DNA of 64,000 nt from NCBI RefSeq assembly GCF_046614695.1, contig NZ_JBKKHQ010000007.1, positions 62,001-126,000 on the forward strand, in the 5' to 3' direction. Shown in pieces: positions 33,041 to 42,213 of the stretch. Source of the stretch: Pokkaliibacter sp046614695. GTDB lineage: Bacteria > Pseudomonadota > Gammaproteobacteria > Pseudomonadales > Balneatricaceae. The translations under genes were made by a program, and so were the position numbers. Every line of letters begins with the position of its first letter. Within the stretch, counting starts at the first letter, position 1. The notes beneath the pieces were generated by a model. The model was not told the DNA's origin, ran no database searches, and worked only from the letters and a program-made list of their open reading frames with translations.

Positions 33041-34246
33041 CTATTCCACTTCAAAGGCGGGCGGCGGCTTGGGATGACCGCTCTGCACCGAGGTTGAGCC
33101 GTGATGGCCAATACTGTGATTGTGGCCATGCATGTGACTGGTGGCCGAGGGTTGAGGAGCATGGGCCTGAGTTGAGGCAATGCCTTCACCGTCTTTGTAG
33201 AACTTGATCATTAAGCGCATGTTGTTGGGTGAGTCCGCATTACGCAGTGCGGTTTCCTCAGTGATCTGTCCTTCTTTATAGAGGGCAAAAATGGATTGGT
33301 CGAAGGTCATCATGCCAAGGTGATTCGACTTGGCCATGATTTCTTTCAGCTCACCAATCTCGCCGCGCTTGATCAGCTCGCTGACGCTGGAGGTGCGCAG
33401 TAGCACCTCAAAGGCGGCGCAGCGCTTGCCATCCACGGTGGGCAGCAGGCGTTGAGAGATAAAGGCGCGCAGGTTCAGGGACAGATCATGCATGATCTGG
33501 CGATGACGATCTTCCGGGAAGAAGTTGATGATACGGTCCAGTGCCTGGTTGGCGTTGTTGGCGTGCAGCGTGGACAGGGTCAGGTGACCGGTTTCGGCAA
33601 ACGCCAGTGCGTATTCCATGGTCTCGCGATCACGGATCTCGCCGATGAGGATCAGGTCAGGCGCCTGACGCAGGGTGTTTTTCAGCGCTGCACCGTAATG
33701 CTTGGTGTCCATGCCGACTTCGCGCTGGTTGATGATACTTTTTTTATGGCGATGCAGGTACTCAATCGGGTCTTCGATGGTGATGATATGACCGGCATGA
33801 TGCGTGTTACGGTGGTCAATCAGGGCTGCCAGCGAGGTCGACTTACCAGAGCCGGTGGAACCGACGAATAGCACCAGCCCCTGCTTGTCGAGAACAACCT
33901 CGCGCAGCACCGGCGGCAGTCGCAGTTCTTCAAAATTGGGAATGCTGGTTTTGATGTAACGAATGACGGAGCCCAGCTGGCCGCGCTGGATAAAGAGGTT
34001 GACACGGAAGCGGCCAATGCCCGGCAGTGACAGGGCGAAGTTCAGCTCCTGATCCTGACGGAAAACTTCAATCTGCTCCTGGCTCATTACCGAGAACACA
34101 AGGCGTTTTACTTCATCCGGAGAGAGGTTTTCGCCTATTCCGGTCAAGGTTCCGTTGAATTTGACACTCGCAGGCGCACCTGGTGAGAGGTAAAGGTCAG
34201 AACCGTCACCTTCGACCATTTTTTTCAGAAAATCCGCGAGTTCCAT
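33041..34246 (-). CDS. pilU: PilU-type twitching motility ATPase
   Basis: PilU is the PilT-dependent accessory retraction ATPase of type IV pili. The 401-aa protein (ATG 34246; the frame is open ten codons further) has the PAS-like N-terminal domain and Walker A GSTGSGKSTS. An Asp box follows (DPIEYLHRHKKSI), then Walker B with GEIRDRETMEYALAFAETGH and the His box LHANNANQALDRIINFFP. The FFPEDRHRQIMHDLSLNLRA segment and overall pattern fit PilU better than PilT. The last ~50 residues are an unusual His-rich tail (SHMHGHNHSIGHHG). No pilT is adjacent, although the two genes usually neighbour each other. Confidence 0.88.
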   Translation of the reverse strand: MELADFLKKMVEGDGSDLYLSPGAPASVKFNGTLTGIGENLSPDEVKRLVFSVMSQEQIEVFRQDQELNFALSLPGIGRFRVNLFIQRGQLGSVIRYIKTSIPNFEELRLPPVLREVVLDKQGLVLFVGSTGSGKSTSLAALIDHRNTHHAGHIITIEDPIEYLHRHKKSIINQREVGMDTKHYGAALKNTLRQAPDLILIGEIRDRETMEYALAFAETGHLTLSTLHANNANQALDRIINFFPEDRHRQIMHDLSLNLRAFISQRLLPTVDGKRCAAFEVLLRTSSVSELIKRGEIGELKEIMAKSNHLGMMTFDQSIFALYKEGQITEETALRNADSPNNMRLMIKFYKDGEGIASTQAHAPQPSATSHMHGHNHSIGHHGSTSVQSGHPKPPPAFEVE

Positions 34247-34302
34247 GCTCTCAACTACCTCATCTACAACCTGCATGACTATTGCGTTAGAATGCCGACC
34301 GG

Positions 34303-34495
34303 CTCAACGGGGTGCTAACCTGGCTTGCCAGTCGCTGAGAAGCGTCACAGGACAGCGGTCACATTCTGAATGCCTGAAAGATACTCCTGCCTTCGTGCAG
34401 GTGAAATCCCAAGGTGCTCAGGCTGATTTGCCTTGTTCTCTCGGACTGCTAACCCGTCGAACCTGATCCAGATGATACTGGCGCAGGGATTTGAG
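34303..34495 (+). promoter_or_regulatory. TPP riboswitch upstream of thiBPQ
   Basis: The THI-box is recognisable in order. Stem P1 pairs CTCAA (34303-34307) with TTGAG (34491-34495). GGGGTGC (34308-34314) precedes CGCTGAGAAGC, and the 3' core is ACCCGTCGAACCTGATCC followed by GATACTGGCGCAGGGAT. Between the CTGAGA element and the 3' core lie about 110 nt, so the P3 arm is unusually long. It would sense thiamine pyrophosphate and shut off the thiamine ABC transporter. About 80 nt separate it from the thiB start. Confidence 0.88.
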
Positions 34496-34574
34496 TCCAA
34501 GTCCACAACTGCGCCACTTTTGCACGCTGTGCAGTCAGCACTGTGCTGATTCACCGCCGACCATGGAGAGTGGC

Positions 34575-35609
34575 ATGACATTATTTTCCCGACGCGTTAA
34601 CCGTGCTTTAGGCGGATTAACACTATCTGTTGCCCTGACGATGGGAGCATCCTCTGTGGCCAATGCTGCAGACGATACCCTGACCGTCTACACCTATGAT
34701 TCCTTCACGGCGGACTGGGGCCCAGGCCCTAAAATCAAAACCGCCTTTGAAACCCAGTGCAGCTGCAAGCTTAACTTTGTCGCACTGGCCGATGGTGGCA
34801 GCATGCTGCAACGCCTGCGTCTTGAAGGTGACAGCTCACCGGCCGATGTGGTGTTGGGGCTGGATACCAACCTGATGGCCGATGCCGAGAAAACCGGCCT
34901 TTTCGCCAGCGCGAATATCGACACCCACACCCTGAAACTTCCCATTGAGTGGCAGGACAAGACTTTCGTTCCCTACGACTGGGGTTATTTTGCCTTCGTC
35001 TATGACACCGAAAAGCTCAAGAACCCACCGACCAGTCTTAAAGCCCTGGTGGACGCACCGGATGATCTGAAAATCATCATTGAAGATCCACGTACCAGTA
35101 CGCCAGGTCTGGGTCTGCTGTTATGGGTCAAGAAAGTGTATGGCGACAAAGCCGATGAAGCCTGGGCCAAGCTCAGCAAGAAAACGCTGGCGGTCACCAA
35201 AGGCTGGTCTGAGGCTTACTTTGACCTCTTCCTGAACGGTGAAGCGCCGATGGTGCTGTCCTACAGCACTTCGCCTGCGTATCACATGGCGGTGGACAAG
35301 ACGGATCGTTATCAGGCAGCAGCCTTTGATGAAGGCCATTACCTGCAGGTGGAAGTGGCGGCACGCCTGAAAAGCAGTCAGCATCCGGAGCTGGCCAAAC
35401 AGTTCCTGCAATTCATGCTGAGCAAGAACTTCCAGCAGGAAATGCCGCTTGGCAATGTGATGTATCCTGCGGTGAATATTGGCGAATCCCTGCCTGATGC
35501 GTACTCCAAACTGATTCAGCCCAAGCACACCCTGAGCTTCACGCCTGCCGAAGTGGCAGAGCACAAGAAGGGTTGGGTCAATGAGTGGCTGGATGCCAGC
35601 TCCAAATAA
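34575..35609 (+). CDS. thiB: Thiamine ABC transporter, periplasmic binding protein
   Basis: A 344-aa periplasmic protein that captures thiamine and its phosphates for ThiPQ. The signal peptide runs to about residue 29 (LTLSVALTMGASSVANA). The mature start LTVYTYDSFTADWGPGPKIKTAFE is typical of ThiB/TbpA, as are VVLGLDTNLM, PYDWGYFAFVYD and ITSPAYH-like SYSTSPAYHM. The ATG at 34575 follows GGAGAG; an ATG at 34563 would add four residues. A TPP riboswitch precedes it, which independently confirms the thiamine role. Confidence 0.95.
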   Translation: MTLFSRRVNRALGGLTLSVALTMGASSVANAADDTLTVYTYDSFTADWGPGPKIKTAFETQCSCKLNFVALADGGSMLQRLRLEGDSSPADVVLGLDTNLMADAEKTGLFASANIDTHTLKLPIEWQDKTFVPYDWGYFAFVYDTEKLKNPPTSLKALVDAPDDLKIIIEDPRTSTPGLGLLLWVKKVYGDKADEAWAKLSKKTLAVTKGWSEAYFDLFLNGEAPMVLSYSTSPAYHMAVDKTDRYQAAAFDEGHYLQVEVAARLKSSQHPELAKQFLQFMLSKNFQQEMPLGNVMYPAVNIGESLPDAYSKLIQPKHTLSFTPAEVAEHKKGWVNEWLDASSK

Positions 35610-35612
35610 GGC

Positions 35613-37268
35613 GTGCTGAGCGCCTTGGCTAAGCGGCCTTTGAAAAACTCCGTGCCGGTGCAGCCACCTTTGGTCGCACCGGTCTGGCGCTGGGCGCCGG
35701 GAGTGATCATCGCGCTGATGATTGCCGGCAGTGCCATGGCTGCGCTGCTGGCATTGCTTACTCATGCCAGTGAGTTGGATCCTGCGTCTCTCTGGCAACA
35801 GGCCTACCTGCGCCGTACGGTAATGTTCAGCCTTGAACAGGCGGCGCTTTCCACCCTGTTAACCCTGTTGCTGGCAGTGCCGGTTGCCCGTGCGCTCTTC
35901 CGACGAGGCCCCTGGCCCGGACGGCGCTGGCTGATCCGCTGTATGGAAGTCACACTGGTGCTGCCGCCCATCGTGGTGGTCTTCGGACTGGTGGCCGTAC
36001 ATGGGCGTCAGGGATGGGTGAACAGTCTTCTGAGTGGGGTTTTGCCCTCTTATCTTTACGGGTTAAGCGGTATTTTGCTGGCCCATGTCTTCTATAACGT
36101 GCCTCTGGTGGCGCGTTTACTTTTGCAGTCGCTGGAGCAGATCCCTTCCCAGCACTGGCGTCTGGCAGCGCAGCTGGGTCTGCAAAGCCCGTCTCTCTGG
36201 CGAACCCTCGAATGGCCGGTATTAAGAAAAGCGCTGCCGCGACTCGGTGCGCTGGTCTTCACCCTGTGTTTTACCAGTTTTGCCATTGTGATGACATTAG
36301 GCGGAGGGCCGCGCGCCACCACGCTGGAGGTGGCGATTTATCAGGCCCTTCGCTTTGATATGGATATTGGCCAGGCGGCGCTGCTGTCGCTGGTGCAGGC
36401 GCTGATCTGTGGTCTGCTCTGGTGGCTGGCCGGACGGCGAGGGCAATCCTCGGTGTTAGCCGGATACACCTTGCCCTCACCCTGGCCGCGACGAGACCGT
36501 CTGCAGCCATCCAAACGCTGGCTGGACCGGCTAACGCTGCTGCTTTTCATGCTCCTGCTCTTACCGCCTCTGGTGGCGGTCGCGCTCGAAGGAAGCGAAG
36601 GCCTGTGGCAGTTGCTTAATGATGGCCGCCTCTGGTCTGCCTGGTGGCTGAGCCTGCGTATGGCGCTGGTGGCGGGAATGGGCAGTGTGCTGGTGGCGCT
36701 GCTGATTGTCGGCGCTTCTCTCAGCCTTCGTCAGCGAATGAATAAAACGCTGGGGCAGTCTGTGGAAAGCGCGGGTTATCTCAGCCTGATTTTGCCCTCA
36801 ATCGTGCTCGGCACCGGCTGGTTCGTCCTGCTGCGGCCCTGGGTGTCGGTCATGGAGGCGGGCTACAGTCTGGTGGTCGCCGTCAATATTCTGGTCAGCC
36901 TGCCCTTTGTGATTCAGGCGCTGCGCGGCCCATTGGCTTCCATGGATGAGCCTTCGCAGAAACTGGCAGCCAATCTGAACTTGCGTGGCTGGTATGCCTG
37001 GCGCTGGTTGTACTGGCCTCGGGTGAAGCCTGCGATTGGATTGGGGCTGGCCTACGGTATGACCTTTTCGCTGGGGGATTTCTCCGTCGTCGCTCTTTTT
37101 GGCAGCCCCACCTCACCGACTTTGCCGATGCTGTTGTATCAGCTGCTTGGCAGTTATCGCATGAGTGCAGCGGCAGCCTGCGCCTTGCTGATATTGCTGA
37201 CCATGGTGATGATTTTTAGTCTTTGTGCCTTGCTGTTTCGGCGGCGCTGGCAACCTCAGGAGAGCTGA
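35613..37268 (+). CDS. thiP: Thiamine ABC transporter, permease
   Basis: A 551-aa inner-membrane permease with about 12 helices in two binding-protein-dependent permease repeats. EAA-like loops are visible in each half (EQIPSQHWRLAAQLGLQSP; DEPSQKLAANLNLRGWYAWRW). Its GTG start lies 3 bp after thiB, and the stop is 3 bp before thiQ, so the three genes form one translational unit. The length is typical of ThiP. Confidence 0.94.
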   Translation: MLSALAKRPLKNSVPVQPPLVAPVWRWAPGVIIALMIAGSAMAALLALLTHASELDPASLWQQAYLRRTVMFSLEQAALSTLLTLLLAVPVARALFRRGPWPGRRWLIRCMEVTLVLPPIVVVFGLVAVHGRQGWVNSLLSGVLPSYLYGLSGILLAHVFYNVPLVARLLLQSLEQIPSQHWRLAAQLGLQSPSLWRTLEWPVLRKALPRLGALVFTLCFTSFAIVMTLGGGPRATTLEVAIYQALRFDMDIGQAALLSLVQALICGLLWWLAGRRGQSSVLAGYTLPSPWPRRDRLQPSKRWLDRLTLLLFMLLLLPPLVAVALEGSEGLWQLLNDGRLWSAWWLSLRMALVAGMGSVLVALLIVGASLSLRQRMNKTLGQSVESAGYLSLILPSIVLGTGWFVLLRPWVSVMEAGYSLVVAVNILVSLPFVIQALRGPLASMDEPSQKLAANLNLRGWYAWRWLYWPRVKPAIGLGLAYGMTFSLGDFSVVALFGSPTSPTLPMLLYQLLGSYRMSAAAACALLILLTMVMIFSLCALLFRRRWQPQES

Positions 37269-37271
37269 GTC

Positions 37272-37928
37272 ATGTTGATTCTGGACGATGTTCGCTATGC
37301 CTATGACGACATTGATTACTGCTTCAGCCTCAAGGTGGCGGCAGGGCAGTGTCTGGCGATTCAGGGCCCCAGTGGCGCAGGCAAGTCGACATTGCTGAAC
37401 CTGATTGCCGGTTTTCTTACGCCATCCTCCGGTCGGCTGGGCTGGCAGCGCGGGCAGACTCAGGACGCTTTTGAGGATTGGACGGGCCGTGAACCCTGGG
37501 ATCGTCCGGTGAGTACGCTGTTTCAGGAGCACAATCTCTTTGATCACCTGAGCGTCTGGGAGAATGTCGGCCTTGGTATTCATCCCGGGCTTAAGCTGAG
37601 CGCCGATGACAAGGCGCGAATGACTGCCGCCCTTGAGGAAGCCGGTCTGGCGGGGATGGAGTCGCGTTTGCCGGGAGCGCTTTCCGGCGGGCAGCGTCAG
37701 CGTGTCGCGCTGGTGCGTGCCTGGCTCAGGCACTCGCCACTTTTATTGCTGGATGAACCCTTCACCGGGCTGGATATCCACACCCGCGAAACTATGTGGG
37801 CGCAGGTGCGGCGTCAGTGTGAGCAAGGCGCGGCGGTGATTATGATCAGTCATGATAAAGAAGATGTCGAAGCACTGGCCGATCAGCGCTTATGGTGTTA
37901 TAACGCCATGCTTCACCTAGCGCCTTGA
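37272..37928 (+). CDS. thiQ: Thiamine ABC transporter, ATP-binding protein
   Basis: A 218-aa ABC ATPase that powers thiamine uptake through ThiP. It has Walker A GPSGAGKSTLL, Q-loop TLFQEHNLFDHLSVWENV, the signature LSGGQRQRVALVRA and Walker B LLLLDEPFTGLD, with the switch His in MISHDKED. It is the last gene of the riboswitch-controlled operon. Confidence 0.94.
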   Translation: MLILDDVRYAYDDIDYCFSLKVAAGQCLAIQGPSGAGKSTLLNLIAGFLTPSSGRLGWQRGQTQDAFEDWTGREPWDRPVSTLFQEHNLFDHLSVWENVGLGIHPGLKLSADDKARMTAALEEAGLAGMESRLPGALSGGQRQRVALVRAWLRHSPLLLLDEPFTGLDIHTRETMWAQVRRQCEQGAAVIMISHDKEDVEALADQRLWCYNAMLHLAP

Positions 37929-38135
37929 TTTTGTAAGCGAAAGTGAACGATGCACGGCAGCATAATGCCTGGCACTGTCGTTTCATGGATTTGTGCGACA
38001 GACGCTGCCAGTGCAATATGACAGGGAGAGTGAAAACCACGCCACGTGGTGAGTTTTTCGGAACCAGAAGGCTTGAACAGTAACCTATTGAGGTACTGAT
38101 CCACAGCAACGATCTCCCGGTAAAGTGACCCATCC

Positions 38136-39371
38136 ATGCTGAAAACCCGCTCATTTCATCATTTTGAGCTTCGCAGTTTCTTTCAGCCCATCTATTCCCT
38201 GGCGCACAGGCGATGTGTGGGTATGGAAGCGCTGGTGCGTTGTCACGATGCCACGACCAAAACCCAGTATTCTCCCATCGAGCTGTTTGATAAATCCCGT
38301 GAGTGGGGTGAGCAAACCGAGCTTGATCGTCTTTGTCAGGAACTTCACCTGAATAACTTCCAGGCGCTTGAGCTGGAAGAACAGTGGTTATTCCTGAATG
38401 TCTGCCCTCCCACCGGCGTGCTGGTCGAAGACCCGGAAGCCTTCTGGCAGGAAATGCAGTCTCTCAGAATTCCGCCGAACCGGCTGGTGATGGAAATCAT
38501 CGAGCATGAAAGCAACTCGCCGGAATATCTCGCCGAACAGGTTGCCAGCTACCGTCAGCGCGGCGCCCTGATCGCGATTGATGACTTCGGTGCCGGTCAT
38601 TCCAACTTTGACCGCATCTGGCAGCTGGAACCCCATATCGTCAAACTCGACCGCTCCATGCTGTTGCAGGGGCGCGCCCAGCGTAAATTCCGTCATGTGC
38701 TGTCCAAGCTCATCCAGCTGATTCATGGCTCCGGTGCGCTGGCAGTGATGGAAGGCATCGAAACCCAGGACGACCTGCATCTGGCATTTGATTCCGGTGC
38801 AGACATGGTGCAGGGCTTTGGACTGGCTTATCCCGCCGCCGATCCGCGCCTTGGGGTTGTCGATGGGCGACGTAAACTCAGTGCACAACTGGCGATCAGT
38901 AGCCGCCGGTTTGAGCAGGGCGACCAGCAGCGAACCCGCAAGCTCGCGCCGTATGTGGATGTGTTTGCGCTGTGGGTGGGGGCTTGCCGCCGTGGCTATC
39001 TCGGCAAGGAGCACAGTAATGCCCTGCAGCAGCTCAACGGCATCATCCGCTGTTATCTGCTGGATCAGGAAGGCTACCAGATGGGCGCTAACCTGACCTT
39101 CCGCCAAACCACCGAGGAAGCGCAGCGCTTTCAGCCCATGCAGGATGGTCGCGGTGCCCGCTGGGCGCGGCGTACCTATTTCCGTGAAGCGATGGCGCGT
39201 CCGGACAGCATGTATATTTCTGACCCTTATCTCTCGATCAGTGATGGCGCCATGTGCCTGACGATCTCCCAGGCCTTTACGGCCGATGATGGCCAGCCGC
39301 TGGTGCTGTGTTTTGATATTGACGCTTCCGATTGGGAAGAAAGCGTCGACTCCAACTTCTCTGGCGAATAA
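38136..39371 (+). CDS. EAL-domain cyclic-di-GMP phosphodiesterase candidate with C-terminal sensor-like domain
   Basis: A 411-aa protein. Residues about 1-245 form an EAL domain with the catalytic residues in place: EALVR, FLNVCP, EIIEHES, IDDFGAGHSNFDR, VKLDRSML, MEGIETQDD and VQGFGLAYP. It is therefore probably an active c-di-GMP hydrolase. The C-terminal ~150 residues (WVGACRRGYLGKEHSNALQQL, RRTYFREAMARPDSMYISDPYLS) resemble a single Cache/PDC-like sensor without membrane helices. No GGDEF domain is present. It is monocistronic, between thiQ and a convergent LysR gene. Confidence 0.86.
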   Translation: MLKTRSFHHFELRSFFQPIYSLAHRRCVGMEALVRCHDATTKTQYSPIELFDKSREWGEQTELDRLCQELHLNNFQALELEEQWLFLNVCPPTGVLVEDPEAFWQEMQSLRIPPNRLVMEIIEHESNSPEYLAEQVASYRQRGALIAIDDFGAGHSNFDRIWQLEPHIVKLDRSMLLQGRAQRKFRHVLSKLIQLIHGSGALAVMEGIETQDDLHLAFDSGADMVQGFGLAYPAADPRLGVVDGRRKLSAQLAISSRRFEQGDQQRTRKLAPYVDVFALWVGACRRGYLGKEHSNALQQLNGIIRCYLLDQEGYQMGANLTFRQTTEEAQRFQPMQDGRGARWARRTYFREAMARPDSMYISDPYLSISDGAMCLTISQAFTADDGQPLVLCFDIDASDWEESVDSNFSGE

Positions 39372-39415
39372 TCGCCTTTTTCCATAACCACATCCGTTCG
39401 GACTGACTATCGCTT

Positions 39416-40264
39416 TCAGGCTTCCGGCAGGCGCAGTTGCTGGCGTACCTGCTGGATGGCTTTCAGGAGCGCATCCGGCAGTGGCCGGTCTTTGGCGTAG
39501 GCAAGGCCAACGGTTCTGGCCATATCGATATTGCCGACTTCCCGCGTCACAATCTGGCTGCGACCTTCCACCGAACTCAATGGCACCAGCGATACCCCCA
39601 TGCCTGCGGCAACCAGATCCAGCGCGTATTCTTCCGTATGTACCCGTGCCTTAATGGACAGTTGCACGTTCTGACGTTGCAGGGCGAAATGCCAGGCCTC
39701 CAGCACATCGCAGAAGCTGCGGCTGATAAAGGGCACACCTTCCAAATGCTGAAGGCCCAGTTTTCCCAGGCGGCCAAGGGGATGGTCAAGGGGCAGGGCC
39801 AGCACGTAATGATCATCCCACAGCTTGTGAAAAACCTCGCCCGGCAAGCGCTGATTGCTGGCAATGATGCGCGCATCCGCCGGGCTGTCGGCATCCACCA
39901 GTGTCAGCTCCAGCGCCGGTAACTGGGCAGAAAGCTCTTTCAGTAACAGGCTAAGACGCTGTCCGGAGAGAAAAGGCATCAGGCCGATACGCAAGGGCAG
40001 CGGGGCGGCTGGTTCACGAAACTGATGTTTGATTTCCTGCAGATCGCTGACCAGCTTGGATGCTAGCGGATACAGCTTTTCACCCGCCGGTGTCGGTGTG
40101 ACGCCCTTGCTGTTGCGAATAAACAGCGGCGTATCCAGCTCACTTTCCAGCTGCTGAATCGCGGAGGAAATGGAAGGCTGAGCCACAAAGCAGCGCTTGG
40201 CGGCAGCGCTCAGGCTCAGCTCTTCATAAACGGCCTGAAAATAGCGAAGCGCACGAATATCCAT
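39416..40264 (-). CDS. LysR-family transcriptional regulator
   Basis: A 282-aa LysR regulator. Its N-terminal winged helix reads MDIRALRYFQAVYEELSLSAAAKRCFVAQPSISSAIQQLE (split here only by function), followed by the linker and periplasmic-binding-like effector domain. ATG 40264 has AGGA at 7 nt; a GTG two codons upstream is possible. It is divergent from the ALDH7 gene at 40482, which is its likely target. The effector is unknown; by context an intermediate of lysine or pipecolate catabolism is plausible. Confidence 0.88.
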   Translation of the reverse strand: MDIRALRYFQAVYEELSLSAAAKRCFVAQPSISSAIQQLESELDTPLFIRNSKGVTPTPAGEKLYPLASKLVSDLQEIKHQFREPAAPLPLRIGLMPFLSGQRLSLLLKELSAQLPALELTLVDADSPADARIIASNQRLPGEVFHKLWDDHYVLALPLDHPLGRLGKLGLQHLEGVPFISRSFCDVLEAWHFALQRQNVQLSIKARVHTEEYALDLVAAGMGVSLVPLSSVEGRSQIVTREVGNIDMARTVGLAYAKDRPLPDALLKAIQQVRQQLRLPEA

Positions 40265-40481
40265 CGACACGTCCTGATACCTAAGAAACCCGTTAAGTAG
40301 ACAGCGTATTTAGCGCCATGTTCTGGCTATAGTCTATACCTGTAGCACCTTCAGAAATTCGCTATTTTACCTATTGCTCCGGCCTCTCTATGCTGACTCC
40401 AATGCCCGCTCATCCGACATTCATCAGAAAAGTGCCGTTCAGTCTCTGAAGCGCACTTTGAAGCAACCAACAGGATTCGCC

Positions 40482-42026
40482 ATGTCTTACGAATTTCTTT
40501 CCCAGCTGGGTCTGGACTCTGTGGTCAGCAACGGCCAGTACGCCAGTGTCTACAGTGCTGATACCGCCACCGCTGGCACCGCCGCCGGTTTTGAAGTGAC
40601 GTCCCCCAACACCGGCGAAGTCATTGCCCGCTTCAAGGATGCCTCTTCCGAACAGCTGGAAAGCGTGACACAAACCGCCGTTAGTGCCTTTGAAGAGTTT
40701 AAATCCCTGCCTGCGCCTCTGCGCGGTGAGCTGGTTCGCCGTATTGGTAACCTGGCGCGCGAGCATAAAGAGGCGTTGGCTGCGGTGATCACTCTGGAAT
40801 CCGGCAAGATCGTGCAGGAAGCGCTGGGCGAAGTGCAGGAATGGATTGACGTTTGTGATTTCGCTGTGGGTCTGTCCCGTCAGCTGCATGGCCTGAGCAT
40901 CGTTTCCGAGCGCCCCGGTCACCGCATGATGGAGCAGTGGTTGCCCCTCGGCCCGGTCGCTGTGATCAGCGCCTTTAACTTCCCGATGGCGGTGTGGAGC
41001 TGGAATGCCATGCTCGGCTTCGTCTGTGGCGACCCTATCGTTTGGAAGCCTTCCGAGAAATCCCCGCTGGCGGCACTGGCCTGCCAGAGCATCGTTAACA
41101 TGGCGCTGGAAACCATGCCGGAAATCCCACGTGGCATCAGCCAGGTGGTTGTGGGTGGCCGTGAACTGGGTCAGGCCATCTGTGAAGACAAGCGTTATCC
41201 GCTGGTCTCCGCGACAGGTTCCACGGCCATGGGTCGCAAAGTCGCTGCCACGGTGGGCGCACGTCTGGGCCGCTCCTTGCTGGAGCTGGGTGGTAACAAC
41301 GCCATGATCGTCAGCCCGACGGCGGATCTGGATCTGGCGCAGCGTGCCATCGTGTTCTCGGCGGTGGGCACCTGTGGCCAGCGTTGCACCTCGCTGCGTC
41401 GTGTGATTGCTCATGAAAGCATTGTTGAGGATCTGACCGCGCGCCTGCTCAAGTCTTACCCCAGCCTGCGCATTGGCCATCCGGCAGAGCAGGGTACGCT
41501 GGTCGGCCCATTGATCGACGAAGGCAGCTTCAAGCAGATGCAGGCGTCCATTGAGGCGGCCAAGGCGCAGGGTGGTGAAGTGCTTTACGGTGGTGACCGC
41601 TTTACCGACAGCGTGCCGGAAGGCGGTTTCTATGTGCGTCCGGCGATTGTTCGTATCGCTCATGATGCGCCTATCGTTCATGAGGAAACCTTCGCGCCGA
41701 TTCTGTACATCCTGACCTACAACACCTTGGAAGAAGCCATCGCTATCAACAACGAAGTGCCTCAGGGTCTGTCTTCAGCGATCTTTACCGAAAGCATGCG
41801 TGAAGCAGAAACCTTCGTCTCGGCGGTGGGTTCTGACTGCGGTATCGCCAACGTCAACATCGGAACCTCCGGTGCGGAAATCGGCGGTGCCTTCGGTGGT
41901 GAGAAAGACACCGGTGGCGGTCGTGAGTCCGGCTCCGATGCATGGCGCAACTACATGCGCCGTACCACCAACACCATCAACTACGGCGGTGCATTGCCAC
42001 TGGCGCAGGGCATCGTCTTCGAATAA
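40482..42026 (+). CDS. amaB: ALDH7-type semialdehyde dehydrogenase (AmaB-like)
   Basis: A 514-aa NAD-dependent aldehyde dehydrogenase of the antiquitin/ALDH7 type, which oxidises alpha-aminoadipate semialdehyde (piperideine-6-carboxylate) in lysine/pipecolate breakdown. The catalytic Cys is in FSAVGTCGQRCTSLRR and the general-base Glu in LLELGGNN. The NAD-binding AFNFPMAVWSWN and SATGSTAMGRKV segments are typical. The ATG at 40482 follows CAGGA. An open frame begins about 36 codons earlier without a ribosome-binding site. A strong terminator follows the stop. Confidence 0.88.
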   Translation: MSYEFLSQLGLDSVVSNGQYASVYSADTATAGTAAGFEVTSPNTGEVIARFKDASSEQLESVTQTAVSAFEEFKSLPAPLRGELVRRIGNLAREHKEALAAVITLESGKIVQEALGEVQEWIDVCDFAVGLSRQLHGLSIVSERPGHRMMEQWLPLGPVAVISAFNFPMAVWSWNAMLGFVCGDPIVWKPSEKSPLAALACQSIVNMALETMPEIPRGISQVVVGGRELGQAICEDKRYPLVSATGSTAMGRKVAATVGARLGRSLLELGGNNAMIVSPTADLDLAQRAIVFSAVGTCGQRCTSLRRVIAHESIVEDLTARLLKSYPSLRIGHPAEQGTLVGPLIDEGSFKQMQASIEAAKAQGGEVLYGGDRFTDSVPEGGFYVRPAIVRIAHDAPIVHEETFAPILYILTYNTLEEAIAINNEVPQGLSSAIFTESMREAETFVSAVGSDCGIANVNIGTSGAEIGGAFGGEKDTGGGRESGSDAWRNYMRRTTNTINYGGALPLAQGIVFE

Positions 42027-42054
42027 GCCTCAGGCTTGTCGAGTCGGATAAGAG

Positions 42055-42080
42055 AGGCCTCCTTTGGGAGGCCTTTTTTT
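42055..42080 (+). terminator. Intrinsic terminator after amaB
   Basis: AGGCCTCC pairs perfectly with GGAGGCCT around TTTG and is followed by seven T's. Confidence 0.93.
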
Positions 42081-42098
42081 ATTTCGCGAACCTTTGAA

Positions 42099-42186
42099 AT
42101 TGTTGAACAGAAAATATGCGATTTATTGGCCTGATAAGATAAAAGTGCTTGCCTGCGGTGGTTATAAGAAATTATTGTTGAACAAT
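42099..42186. promoter_or_regulatory. Two TTGTTGAAC operator-like sites before the GntR gene
   Basis: ATTGTTGAACAG (42099-42110) and the perfect 13-bp palindrome ATTGTTGAACAAT (42174-42186) share ATTGTTGAACA and lie 75 bp apart, just upstream of the GntR start at 42214. The centre-to-centre spacing is about seven helical turns, which would suit looped or cooperative autoregulation. Confidence 0.55.
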
Positions 42187-42213
42187 TATTTTGCCTATCC
42201 ACAGAGATCCTCC

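Noticed and set aside
40410..41681. 423-codon minus-strand frame opposite the ALDH7 gene
   Set aside because: His/Gln/Arg-rich shadow translation of a strongly supported dehydrogenase; no family features.
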